From positions 38,329-102,328 of the IMG/VR virus record IMGVR_UViG_3300042291_000228: 64,000 bases of DNA; one strand, 5' to 3'. This DNA comes from a virus. The translations under genes and the position numbers were made by a program. This document shows, one piece after another, positions 41,007 through 49,099 of the stretch (positions within the stretch are counted from its first letter, which is position 1; each line of letters opens with the position of its first letter). Below the pieces are notes generated by a model that had not been told where the DNA came from, did no database searches, and saw only the letters and a program-made list of their open reading frames with translations.

Positions 41007-41203
41007 AATGATTTTTCTCCTGTTAGGTACGGTAAACTAAACCATAATTGAAACCATTCTGGCGTGCCTGGTTTAATATTATGTTTTTTCATCAGCTCAC
41101 CTTTTTCATTGCCTGTAATACTTATATTGCTGCCGTCGTAGAGTTGATAGCCTTTGAATTCATTAATGCCTGCTAATCTTTTAATCTGTTCCAGCTCGTC
41201 CAT
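41003..41203 (-). CDS. Small conserved phage protein
   Basis: A 66-residue protein beginning [20 protein letters not shown] and ending with a conserved-looking [19 protein letters not shown] segment. The ATG at 41203 is two bases after the upstream stop and is preferred to an overlapping longer frame to 41341. Its N-terminal EQIKRLAG may act as a short targeting or processing peptide; function unknown. Confidence 0.62.
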   Translation of the reverse strand: MDELEQIKRLAGINEFKGYQLYDGSNISITGNEKGELMKKHNIKPGTPEWFQLWFSLPYLTGEKSL

Positions 41204-41204
41204 A

Positions 41205-42518
41205 TTACATTCCACCGCCCACAAGGTCTCCTGGTCTAACTGGTTTGTTTTTCTTAGCCCCATCATTTCGCCACTGACCTTCTGGTCCTTCCTTGTGTCC
41301 AACCTTAGCGCCAGCAAATGGCATTTTAGTTCCTTCACCAACTTTAGTATCCATTTGTTTTAATAATTGTTGTGCTTTTTCAACACTGACCATGGGTCTC
41401 GGATGTTTGCCGTCTACTACAGACTGTAGATACTCTTTACTAAATCCTTTTGGTGCTTCTGCTTTTGCAGGAGCGTTGTCAGTTGCTTGTTGTGTGGCAA
41501 TAGGTTTACCTGTTAGGCGATTGATATTAGAATCTTGATCTCCAGTAACTCTAGCCTGTGCTCCACCTGCCCCTAATGCCATTGCCCCGGCAAGACCTAG
41601 ACCTGCAAGTTTAGAACCAAATCCTTCCTCTACGCCTTCGTTATTTTGTGTATCAGCCTGTGCTTGTTTAAAAACTTCTTGAGCTGAAAGGCCTGTTTGA
41701 TAACCACTTTCCATTCCGTATGCGTAACCGTAATCGTAGCCTTTTGCTACCCACGGATCGTATTCAGGATCGTCGCCGCCGATCATTATAGTAGTATCTT
41801 TATCAAATCTGCCGTCTTCTAATTCTTTCATCCACTCTGGTAACTGTCCTAATTTAAATGGTCCTTTAAATCCTAGTTTTTTTAATGCTGTTACAAGATT
41901 AGGCCTAATTGAATCTTCTACCACATCACCTTCCGCCACACCTTGGCTTTTTTGTGCTTTTTCTGTTGCAGAAATAGTGCGCCATAGATTATTCATTGGC
42001 CCTTCCATACTACGAGCTTCGCGTTCGCGATCTGTTAAATTCTGTTCACGATCAGCATACTGCCAATTGCTTCCACCTAGTGACTTATACTCTGCCTTCA
42101 TGCGTTCATACTCTGCCTTCAATTCTGGCAGCTTGGCAATGTTATCTGCCATCTGTTTGTCAGCAGTGGTCTTACGTGCAACTTCGTCGCGAGCCTTCAA
42201 TCGATTTAAACCTCGTTCTCTTTTATTGAAAGTGGCAAGGTTTTGCTTTTGTTTCTCAGGGTCGTTGTTAAACATTGCACCCATTTGACTCTGCGCTTTT
42301 TGCATTGCAGCTTTCTTACGATAGTCGCCTAGACTAACTTCATGTAGTGCAGATTCCATAGTGGCAATTTCTTTTTTGTGTTTAACGTCGCCTTGCTTCT
42401 CGGCCTTCTTCTTGTCTTTGTGTTGTCCAGCTTTGCCAGCCAGCGAAGCATTTTTAGCCACAAAGTTTCTAGGCTTTGATTCTTTTTTAAGTTCTATGAT
42501 AAATTCTTTTGCTTTCAT
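41205..42518 (-). CDS. Large predicted internal head protein with capsid-targeting peptide
   Basis: A 437-residue charged, mostly helical protein beginning MKAKEFIIELKKES, the closest match here to the T4 capsid-targeting peptide (MKTYQEFIAE). It also contains repeated candidate prohead-protease sites (SQGVAEGDV, NEGVEEGFG, TKVGEGTK) that would cut it into several pieces. After one lies an Ala/Gly-rich hydrophobic segment (LAGLGLAGAMALGAGGA), which could insert in membranes. The start at 42518 has AAGGA upstream. Probably packaged and ejected with the DNA. Confidence 0.65.
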   Translation of the reverse strand: MKAKEFIIELKKESKPRNFVAKNASLAGKAGQHKDKKKAEKQGDVKHKKEIATMESALHEVSLGDYRKKAAMQKAQSQMGAMFNNDPEKQKQNLATFNKRERGLNRLKARDEVARKTTADKQMADNIAKLPELKAEYERMKAEYKSLGGSNWQYADREQNLTDREREARSMEGPMNNLWRTISATEKAQKSQGVAEGDVVEDSIRPNLVTALKKLGFKGPFKLGQLPEWMKELEDGRFDKDTTIMIGGDDPEYDPWVAKGYDYGYAYGMESGYQTGLSAQEVFKQAQADTQNNEGVEEGFGSKLAGLGLAGAMALGAGGAQARVTGDQDSNINRLTGKPIATQQATDNAPAKAEAPKGFSKEYLQSVVDGKHPRPMVSVEKAQQLLKQMDTKVGEGTKMPFAGAKVGHKEGPEGQWRNDGAKKNKPVRPGDLVGGGM

Positions 42519-42528
42519 ACTTGATCCT

Positions 42529-43446
42529 TTAGTCCAGCCCATACCCATCACGGATAGCCATTAACACTTCGCTTACACTGGCTGCTGTTGTTGGCAATGT
42601 GTCTTGTTCACCGATATCTGGGCGATCGCCTTCCCATGTGCCTAGTGCATAGGTAAACATACCGTCGCCCTCATTGTCAATCATAACCATGTAATATTGA
42701 CTTTCGTCTTCCGCCCCTTTGGTACTGAACATAAAAGCATCGTCACCTTTACGCTGTGCCTTCCATCCCATTGCTCTCATTGCACTAGCAATCTTGTTAG
42801 CAACTTCTGGCCACGGTAATACATTGCCTAACGATGCTTCCGACACACCTTGTTCAAGCCACGGCTCAAGTCCTTGACGAACAGCAGAAAATACTTCATC
42901 AGCATCGCCTTGTAGTCCTGCTGGCAACCCTGTTTTAAACAATTCGAAGTCATTCACAATAGCAGCAGCTCGCATCTTGCTTGCGCTCATGCCTTCTGCA
43001 CCTTCTGCATCGGGATCTCTAGCACCACTGGATACAATCTTGATTGATTTGAGATTGTAATCAACACCGTTTTGTTTATTGAACAATTCTGTAAATGCCG
43101 GCACACGATCTGAGCCGCAGACAAAAACAACATTTTCAAAGCCCTGTTTTTCTAAATTCTGAAGAATTCCAATTGCAGTACCCACTGATGTATCTCCAAT
43201 GTCAATATTGGGAAATGCCTGCTGTATAAATCCCAGTTTGATATCAAAGGGCAATGGGTTTTCCAATCTTGTTTTATTCTTGCCAGTTGGTTTATGAGTT
43301 TGAGATACAAATAGAAAATGAGCATCGGCCTTTTGTTTCAAGATAGCATCAACTACTTTTTGATGCCCAATCGTGGGAGGGTTCATCCTTCCAAATGCAA
43401 CGGCCGCTGTCTTCCCCGATTGCTCAAAAAGTTCTAGAAGTCTCAT
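42529..43446 (-). CDS. Nucleotidyltransferase with capsid-targeting-like N-terminus
   Basis: A 305-residue protein. After MRLLELFEQSG, which resembles a capsid-targeting peptide, comes a HIGH-superfamily nucleotidyltransferase domain: AFGRMNPPTIGHQKV (the T/HxGH motif, about 17-31) and MSASKMRAAA (equivalent to the ISxTxxR motif). Relatives include NMN and other adenylyl-/cytidylyltransferases; substrate unknown. From about residue 200, after EQGVSEASLG (a possible protease site), a second domain follows. ATGA overlap with the upstream gene. It may be carried in the virion, like T4 Alt. Confidence 0.72.
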   Translation of the reverse strand: MRLLELFEQSGKTAAVAFGRMNPPTIGHQKVVDAILKQKADAHFLFVSQTHKPTGKNKTRLENPLPFDIKLGFIQQAFPNIDIGDTSVGTAIGILQNLEKQGFENVVFVCGSDRVPAFTELFNKQNGVDYNLKSIKIVSSGARDPDAEGAEGMSASKMRAAAIVNDFELFKTGLPAGLQGDADEVFSAVRQGLEPWLEQGVSEASLGNVLPWPEVANKIASAMRAMGWKAQRKGDDAFMFSTKGAEDESQYYMVMIDNEGDGMFTYALGTWEGDRPDIGEQDTLPTTAASVSEVLMAIRDGYGLD

Positions 43447-43781
43447 TGTTCGTAGTCGCCTTTTTCCATATGCTTTTCTTGTTCGGTGGCTATCATCTTG
43501 GCCAACTCTATTAGTTTTTCTTTAGGGAATTTGTCTTCGGCGCTTTCAATTTCAAACTTTTCACAGTATGCTTCTTTACAAGATTCTAAAGGACGCATAT
43601 AAATTTTATACGCATCTGGATGGCCTCGATGTTCTTTATGACGATTTATAGCAGGGAAAAAGTAATTTTTTAACACAGCATCGTCATTATCGATAAAGAA
43701 TTTTAAGTCGTTGGTCCAGTCTACGTCTTCTTGTTCTGAAGTAGGTGCTCCTATTGCACTAAACATTTCTCTTAATAACAT
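43443..43781 (-). CDS. Conserved phage protein in the late head-gene cluster
   Basis: A 112-residue acidic protein beginning MLLREMFSAIGAPTS; the first ten residues resemble a short targeting helix. The rest (WTNDLKFFIDNDDAVLKNYF, CKEAYCEKFEIE) has no recognised motif. ATG at 43781 shares one base with the previous stop (TAATG) and has AGGAG inside the upstream gene; a seven-codon longer frame is rejected. Head or scaffold role inferred from neighbours. Confidence 0.65.
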   Translation of the reverse strand: MLLREMFSAIGAPTSEQEDVDWTNDLKFFIDNDDAVLKNYFFPAINRHKEHRGHPDAYKIYMRPLESCKEAYCEKFEIESAEDKFPKEKLIELAKMIATEQEKHMEKGDYEQ

Positions 43782-44521
43782 TACCAGCTCCTGCAAGACC
43801 AATATCTAGCCTTGTGTCTAGGTCCCGGATTGGCACAATTATGTCTAGCACGGAAACTTTTTCTACGTGCTGGATTTGATTTCTTAATACGCATTTTTTT
43901 ATCGCCGAAGTTTACTTTGACAACATTGCCCTGCGGATTTTTAACATATACTTTAGATTTCTTTACATCACCGGCCATCTTCTTGCCCAGCTGAACTTCT
44001 CGACCTTGATACTTGGCTTCGTCTACATCAGCATCTTCTTTGTATGCTTTGCTGTATTTGTCTTTAAGTGCGCCAAGTTCTTTTTGGCTAGCACCATCGC
44101 GAGCTGCGGCTGCGGCTTTGGTCATGTATTCTTTACCGTGTTTCTTAACTCCGGTATAGTATTGAAGACCACTTTCTTCTACATCGTCTTCTTTGATCTT
44201 TTCGCAGTCGTTGACACGCTTGCCTGCGTTCTTGCCAGTACCGGGTTGTGTGCCAGTCTTTCTATAACCTTTCCAGCAGCTCTTAGGCCCAGCAACACCT
44301 TCTACAAGTTCACCTTCAAAAAATCGTACGCCTTCGTTGGTCAGCATTTCTAGGGCAGTGTCATCTAGTTCAACAACAATACCGTCTTCTAAAACTTCTA
44401 CTACGTGGGTAGAAATTTCAAAATCAGGACTAAAACTGATACCGAACTCATCTCCAATTTCTGGTGTATTAGATTCTTCTAAATTTTCTAGTATAGATAA
44501 TTTGTCTAAAAGGTCTCTCAT
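43781..44521 (-). CDS. Conserved late structural protein with ARHNC...YWSC C-terminus
   Basis: A 246-residue protein. The N-terminus (LSILENLEESN) offers candidate protease sites. The middle has CWKGYRKTGTQPGTGKNAG and a helical YMTKAAAAARDGASQKELG. The C-terminus, with RRKSFRARHNC and ARYWSCRSW, is a strongly conserved block I associate with large myoviruses; its Cys/His pattern could bind zinc. A late promoter lies 22 bases upstream with GAGG as ribosome-binding site. Virion or assembly role; details unknown. Confidence 0.72.
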   Translation of the reverse strand: MRDLLDKLSILENLEESNTPEIGDEFGISFSPDFEISTHVVEVLEDGIVVELDDTALEMLTNEGVRFFEGELVEGVAGPKSCWKGYRKTGTQPGTGKNAGKRVNDCEKIKEDDVEESGLQYYTGVKKHGKEYMTKAAAAARDGASQKELGALKDKYSKAYKEDADVDEAKYQGREVQLGKKMAGDVKKSKVYVKNPQGNVVKVNFGDKKMRIKKSNPARRKSFRARHNCANPGPRHKARYWSCRSW

Positions 44522-44543
44522 AGTATTCCTCGAGGTAATACTA

Positions 44544-44551
44544 TATTTATC
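44544..44551 (-). promoter_or_regulatory. T4-type late promoter (GATAAATA)
   Basis: Minus strand GATAAATA 22 bases before the ATG at 44521, in the gap after the gene ending at 44564, with a normal GAGG ribosome-binding site between. Confidence 0.65.
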
Positions 44552-44563
44552 GCTTTGGAAATT

Positions 44564-44941
44564 TTAGTAATTATAACGAACTTGCGTTATCGTGCCTTCG
44601 ATCAGTCTATAACCTAGACGAATCCAAACAAAATTACCGGTGAAGTTGCGTATTTCATTGGTTGCAAGTGGGGTACTGTCTAGTGATTCTAGATTTTCTG
44701 CTGAATTGTCGTAGAGAACGTCTACCCAATCACTGTCTCCGGGATAAAGTTCTAGAGAACCCTGTAGTTTAACTGATCCTTTGAAGTTGTTAAATTCAAA
44801 CATCACTGTATGCAGTCCACCATTCTTTCGATGATAGCCTGCTCCTTTGAATTTATCAGTGAATACATAGGAAATTCCCGAAGTACCATCCCAGGTTTCG
44901 GTGCTAGTTGACGATAATAAAATAATGCTTTCAGTGGCCAT
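44564..44941 (-). CDS. Virion structural protein (beta-sandwich type)
   Basis: A 125-residue beta-rich protein (SVKLQGSLELYPGDSDWVDV, then NFTGNFVWIRLGY) of a kind common in marine T4-like phages and usually called structural. It could be a decoration or tail-associated beta-sandwich. The late motif GATAAATA ends four bases before the ATG, so the mRNA would be leaderless; no SD is present. Confidence 0.72.
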   Translation of the reverse strand: MATESIILLSSTSTETWDGTSGISYVFTDKFKGAGYHRKNGGLHTVMFEFNNFKGSVKLQGSLELYPGDSDWVDVLYDNSAENLESLDSTPLATNEIRNFTGNFVWIRLGYRLIEGTITQVRYNY

Positions 44942-45619
44942 CTAGTATTTATCGACTACTATGTATTCATAGACCTTGCCCAACACCTGTGAATCACGCA
45001 TTTTCAACATCAACAAGGTGTTTGCATCTTCAACATACATATATCTTCGGTCCCAATACCAGTCTGTATTTTGAAACCAATATTTTACAGACTCTGAGAT
45101 TAAAATTCTATTCTGTTGGGTACCTAACCAAGCAAGATAGTTGTTTTTTGAATCTCTATTACCTTTCAATTTATGCGGTAATAGATAAATTTTGTATCTG
45201 TACTTGTTATGAGGTAATTTTTTTGTTAGAATAAAATCAGTATTTTCCAGCAGTTCTAAATTATTTCCTGTGGGTGCGTATCTATTTACGATAATAGATT
45301 CAAACTTTGATGATATTGTATCAAATATATCTGCATCGTTTGCATACAAATCAATAGTATTAGATTCAATGCGTTTGGCAAAGTCTTGCTGATTTAAACT
45401 TGATAAAAATGTAGTAAGCTCTAAAAAAGATATTTTATTTTTTAGAGCTTTGTGATGCGAAGAAAACACACTTTTAGTGTATGTTGCCGGACTTGTAAGA
45501 AAATTAATGGTTTCATTGTACCCGAGTAGTCTATACAAAGACACACCCGGGCAAAACAGTGTAATTTTATACAACCACTTGTTGTAAAATTTTCTTTTGG
45601 TAAGTTTAGGTTTCAGCAT
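44942..45619 (-). CDS. Unknown basic phage protein
   Basis: A 225-residue basic protein, Lys/Tyr/Asn-rich, beginning MLKPKLTKRKFYNKWLYKIT with a mixed alpha/beta body. No catalytic motif recognised. The ATG at 45619 lies within the end of clpA (14-base overlap), and its last codons (Asp-Lys-Tyr-stop) contain the late promoter of the next gene. A nucleic-acid-related role would fit its charge, but nothing proves it. Confidence 0.6.
   Translation of the reverse strand: MLKPKLTKRKFYNKWLYKITLFCPGVSLYRLLGYNETINFLTSPATYTKSVFSSHHKALKNKISFLELTTFLSSLNQQDFAKRIESNTIDLYANDADIFDTISSKFESIIVNRYAPTGNNLELLENTDFILTKKLPHNKYRYKIYLLPHKLKGNRDSKNNYLAWLGTQQNRILISESVKYWFQNTDWYWDRRYMYVEDANTLLMLKMRDSQVLGKVYEYIVVDKY
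44946..44953 (-). promoter_or_regulatory. T4-type late promoter (GATAAATA) inside the upstream coding end
   Basis: Minus strand GATAAATA is made by the Asp-Lys-Tyr codons at the end of the upstream gene and ends four bases before the ATG at 44941. Confidence 0.55.
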
Positions 45620-47927
45620 TTGATGTGTCAGCCGGTGCAATTAAAGCATTTTTCATTGCTCTCTTTTCAGCTTTAGTCAACGGTTTTGGAATTTCCTCAA
45701 CTACAAAATTCAAATCATCATCGACTACGTTGATCTTGACCAATCCACCCTCTTTCAAATCACCAAACAACACTCTACGACTCAATGGTGATTTGATCTT
45801 GTTGTCAATTAATCTTGCTAGAGGTCTAGCACCCATCTTTTTATCATAGCCCTTAACTGCCAACCACTTGGTTGTTTCTGCATTTATACTAATTTCAATA
45901 CCCTTGTCTTTTAACTGATTGTTTAGTTCTCCGACAAACTTCTTTACAATCTGTACAACAACTTCTTGACTGAGCTTGGTAAATTTAATCACAGCATCTA
46001 ATCGATTACGGAACTCAGGAGCAAAGAATTTTTTAATTGCCTTGTCATCTTCTCCGTCTTTTGATAAATCTCCAAATCCGATAGTATTGTTTTCATTGTC
46101 TCTAGCCCCAAGATTACTGGTCATAACAAGTATACAGTTACGTCCATCTGCTTGTTTGCCATTTGATCCTGTAACAAATCCATTGTCCATAAACTGCAAT
46201 AGAATATTGCTGACATCTGGATGTGCTTTTTCAATCTCGTCTAGCAATAGCACACAATTTGGTGTTTCCTGTAACTTGGTTATGAGTTGTCCGGCATTAT
46301 CTTCATAACCGACATATCCTGGAGGAGCACCGATTAATCTAGCCACTGAATGCTTTTCTTGATATTCACTCATATCAAATCTTACCAAGGGCATTGACAT
46401 TTTTTCACTGAGCTGTCTAGCAGTTTCAGTTTTGCCGCAGCCAGTTGGTCCAAGAAACAAGAAACTACCAATAGGTTTATTAGGAGTCTTCATTCCTGCC
46501 TGCGCCACAAATATCTTATCCAATAGATTATCTACAGCTTCGTCTTGACCAAACACAGCAGATTTCATACCGTTTTCTAGATCTGCAAGATTTTTGCTTT
46601 CTTTCTGTGCCACATTCTCCAACGGCATATTAATCATTTTGCTTAGTTCATAGGTAACCTGTTCTACATCAACAATTTGATCCATGCCTTCTTCGATAAC
46701 AGTGTCTTTGATTTTATATCTTGCGGCAGCACAGTCTAAAATGTCAATGGCCTTGTCCGGCAACTTTTTATCATTCATGTATTTCATTGACAGTTTTACA
46801 GCTTGATCAATAGCAGCATCTGTAATTTTTACATTGTGATGTTGCTCATAGTACTTACGAATACCTTTGATAATTTTAACGCTCAGTTCTGGAGTAGGCT
46901 CGTCAACTGTGACACGTTGGAATCGACGCATCAATGCACGATCCTTTTCAAAGTGCTTGCGATATTCTTCCCATGTAGTTGATGCAATTAATTTAATAAC
47001 ACCTTTTGTCAACATAGGCTTAAGCATATTGGCCATATCGTTGCTAGACTGATTAGATGCACCGGCACCTTGCATCATGTGAGCTTCATCGATAAACAAG
47101 ATAATCTTGCCTTTCTTTTCCAATGCAGTTAATACTGCCTTGATACGTTCTTCAAAGTCACCACGATACTTTGAACCAGCAAGTAATGCCGAGATATCAA
47201 GAGTGTAAACACTGTGGTCTTGAATAAACTTGGGAACTTTCTTTTCAAAGATCTTGCGGGCTAGTCCTTCGGCAATAGCAGTCTTGCCAACACCAGGATC
47301 GCCTACCATTAGCACATTACATTTACTGCGGCGAGCCAGTATCAATTGTATTTTTTCTAATTCTTCATCTCTTCCAATAACTGGATCTATCTTGCGTTGT
47401 TTGGCATGCAAACTTAAATTTGTACAGAATTGATTTAATATTTTTTCTACTTGATTTACATTCACTACTTGATGCTCGCTTTCTTCTTCTTCTTGAATTA
47501 TGTTTTCGTGAATATATTTCACAAACTTTTCTTTGTGTATTCCGCCTTTATTAAAGAAATAAAAGGCAAAACTATTTTTTTCACTTAGTATACTTGCAAT
47601 AACATCAAATATTTCTATCTTTTGTCGGCCACTGAACAAGACCTGACTGAAACAACGATTGAGAACTCTTTCTACAGAATGAGTTTTTTTTGGTTTTTCA
47701 ACGGCTGTATTTTTAATATCTTCAAGATTATTTTTGAGATAATGCTCTAGATTGGTTTTAATAAAATTAGCATCGGCACCGTATTGCTCTATGAGTTTGA
47801 ATGTTGGTTCATCACTCATCATACCAAATGCTAGATGTTCAATAGTGATATATTCGTGTGTTAGCTGTTTGGCAACTCCTACAGAAAATTCAAAGATATT
47901 TTGTAGACTTTGACTGGGTTCGATCAT
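45606..47927 (-). CDS. clpA: ClpA-type AAA+ unfoldase with ClpP-docking loop
   Basis: A 773-residue, full-length double-AAA+ ClpA homologue (E. coli ClpA is 758). A Clp N-domain-like region is at about 1-145; D1 has Walker A GDPGVGKT (209-216) and Walker B FIDEAH; D2 has Walker A GPTGCGKT (493-500) and Walker B LLLDEIEK. The tripeptide IGF at 616-618 in NTIGFGDL falls at the position of the E. coli ClpP-docking IGL loop, so it should dock on host ClpP. No phage ClpP is seen. It has a sigma70-type promoter and AAGGA. Confidence 0.93.
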   Translation of the reverse strand: MIEPSQSLQNIFEFSVGVAKQLTHEYITIEHLAFGMMSDEPTFKLIEQYGADANFIKTNLEHYLKNNLEDIKNTAVEKPKKTHSVERVLNRCFSQVLFSGRQKIEIFDVIASILSEKNSFAFYFFNKGGIHKEKFVKYIHENIIQEEEESEHQVVNVNQVEKILNQFCTNLSLHAKQRKIDPVIGRDEELEKIQLILARRSKCNVLMVGDPGVGKTAIAEGLARKIFEKKVPKFIQDHSVYTLDISALLAGSKYRGDFEERIKAVLTALEKKGKIILFIDEAHMMQGAGASNQSSNDMANMLKPMLTKGVIKLIASTTWEEYRKHFEKDRALMRRFQRVTVDEPTPELSVKIIKGIRKYYEQHHNVKITDAAIDQAVKLSMKYMNDKKLPDKAIDILDCAAARYKIKDTVIEEGMDQIVDVEQVTYELSKMINMPLENVAQKESKNLADLENGMKSAVFGQDEAVDNLLDKIFVAQAGMKTPNKPIGSFLFLGPTGCGKTETARQLSEKMSMPLVRFDMSEYQEKHSVARLIGAPPGYVGYEDNAGQLITKLQETPNCVLLLDEIEKAHPDVSNILLQFMDNGFVTGSNGKQADGRNCILVMTSNLGARDNENNTIGFGDLSKDGEDDKAIKKFFAPEFRNRLDAVIKFTKLSQEVVVQIVKKFVGELNNQLKDKGIEISINAETTKWLAVKGYDKKMGARPLARLIDNKIKSPLSRRVLFGDLKEGGLVKINVVDDDLNFVVEEIPKPLTKAEKRAMKNALIAPADTSNAET

Positions 47928-47955
47928 TAGTATTATTTCCTTAATTCAACAACTT

Positions 47956-47984
47956 ATTTTAACAAATTATAAATCTATTGTCAA
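47956..47984 (-). promoter_or_regulatory. Sigma70-type promoter for clpA
   Basis: Minus strand TTGACA (47979-47984), 17 bases, TAAAAT (47956-47961). The -35 overlaps the dnaJ-like stop codon. Confidence 0.6.
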
Positions 47985-48811
47985 ATAAATTTTAACTTTG
48001 TTTGTTCAACAGCATCTTTTTGTTCAGAGTTTAAATTCTTTGGAATTTCTATCTGTACTTTAATCAACAAATTGCCCCTGACCTTGGTTCGCATATTAGG
48101 TAAACCTTCTCCACGACAGCTTAATACAGTGTCAGGTTGTGTGCCTGCTGGAATACCTATTGTCAATGTTTTTTTGTCAATGGTTTCTATAGTTATTTCA
48201 GTCCCCAGTATAGCATCCCAGGGAGAAATAAATTTCTTTATCATCAACATGTCGCCCTGTCTTTGAAACACAGAATGTTCTCTGACCATTATATTAACAA
48301 TCAAATCTCCCGGAGGCACATCTTTTAAGGTGTGTTCTCCCATACCTCTATAACGTATTTGTTGTCCATTTTCTATACCCGGCGGTACTTCAATGTTCAC
48401 TAGTCGTTTACTACCACTAGGAATTCCAATTTCTGCATCTATCACTTTTCCTTTAAGAATGTCTTCGAGCGTAACTTCAATGTTTACATTTAATGTTTTG
48501 TTTTTTCTTACTGGGCGCCCACCAAACCCAAAATTACTAAAGACATCTTCAAAGTTTCCTGTGTTGAAATGAAATTCAAACGGACTTCCTTGCCTATAAC
48601 TAGTATGTTGAGCATTGGGATCTACTCCCATATCGAACATCTGTTTCTTTTGAGGGTCACTGAGTGTTTCGTATGCCTCAGTTACTTCTTTAAATTTCTT
48701 CTCATCGCCACCGCGATCAGGATGGTGTTTCATGGCCATCTTTCTGTAGGCAGCTTTGATATCTGCTTCCGAAGCAGATTTTGATATACCAAGTGTATTA
48801 TAATAATCCAT
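47981..48811 (-). CDS. DnaJ-family co-chaperone (CbpA-type, no zinc finger)
   Basis: A 276-residue type II J-protein: J domain at 1-67 with the HPD motif (KHHPDRGGDEKKF), a Gly/Phe-rich linker (FGFGG), then two C-terminal substrate-binding domains (LEDILKGKVIDAEI, GDLIVNIMVREHSVF, GRCN-type sites absent). The four-CxxCxGxG zinc region of DnaJ is missing, as in CbpA. It would recruit host DnaK. It lies directly upstream of clpA in the same direction. Confidence 0.9.
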   Translation of the reverse strand: MDYYNTLGISKSASEADIKAAYRKMAMKHHPDRGGDEKKFKEVTEAYETLSDPQKKQMFDMGVDPNAQHTSYRQGSPFEFHFNTGNFEDVFSNFGFGGRPVRKNKTLNVNIEVTLEDILKGKVIDAEIGIPSGSKRLVNIEVPPGIENGQQIRYRGMGEHTLKDVPPGDLIVNIMVREHSVFQRQGDMLMIKKFISPWDAILGTEITIETIDKKTLTIGIPAGTQPDTVLSCRGEGLPNMRTKVRGNLLIKVQIEIPKNLNSEQKDAVEQTKLKFI

Positions 48812-48824
48812 GTTCTTAAATAAA

Positions 48825-48848
48825 AATAGGGCCGCAAGCGACCCTATT
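48825..48848 (-). terminator. Intrinsic terminator after the gene ending at 48869
   Basis: AATAGGG pairs with CCCTATT, extended by three inner pairs around a four-base loop, followed on the minus strand by a T-rich run. It separates the lysis-region unit from the dnaJ-like gene. Confidence 0.65.
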
Positions 48849-48868
48849 ATTTAAGCGAAATCTTTTAG

Positions 48869-49099
48869 TTACACAATTTTTATCAATGCAGAAACACCAT
48901 ACACCAACATGGTTTTAAATTGTATATCGTCTGCTTCGGATTCTAATATATCGGTTCGAATTAAATCTTGAAGCAGTTCGTTATATTCCGATTGGCTAAT
49001 TTGTCCAGATTGAAATGCTTCAGTAATCTGCAGAGCATATTGAGCTCTTTGAGCCATCGGCCCCTGCCCTTGTGCTAGTTGGTGTAATTCTTGACTCAT
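48869..49099 (-). CDS. Small helical phage protein
   Basis: A 76-residue helical protein (AQRAQYALQITEAFQSGQIS, then QDLIRTDILESEADDIQFK). It has GGGAG before its ATG, shares one base with the upstream stop and ends before a terminator. No function recognised. Confidence 0.6.
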   Translation of the reverse strand: MSQELHQLAQGQGPMAQRAQYALQITEAFQSGQISQSEYNELLQDLIRTDILESEADDIQFKTMLVYGVSALIKIV

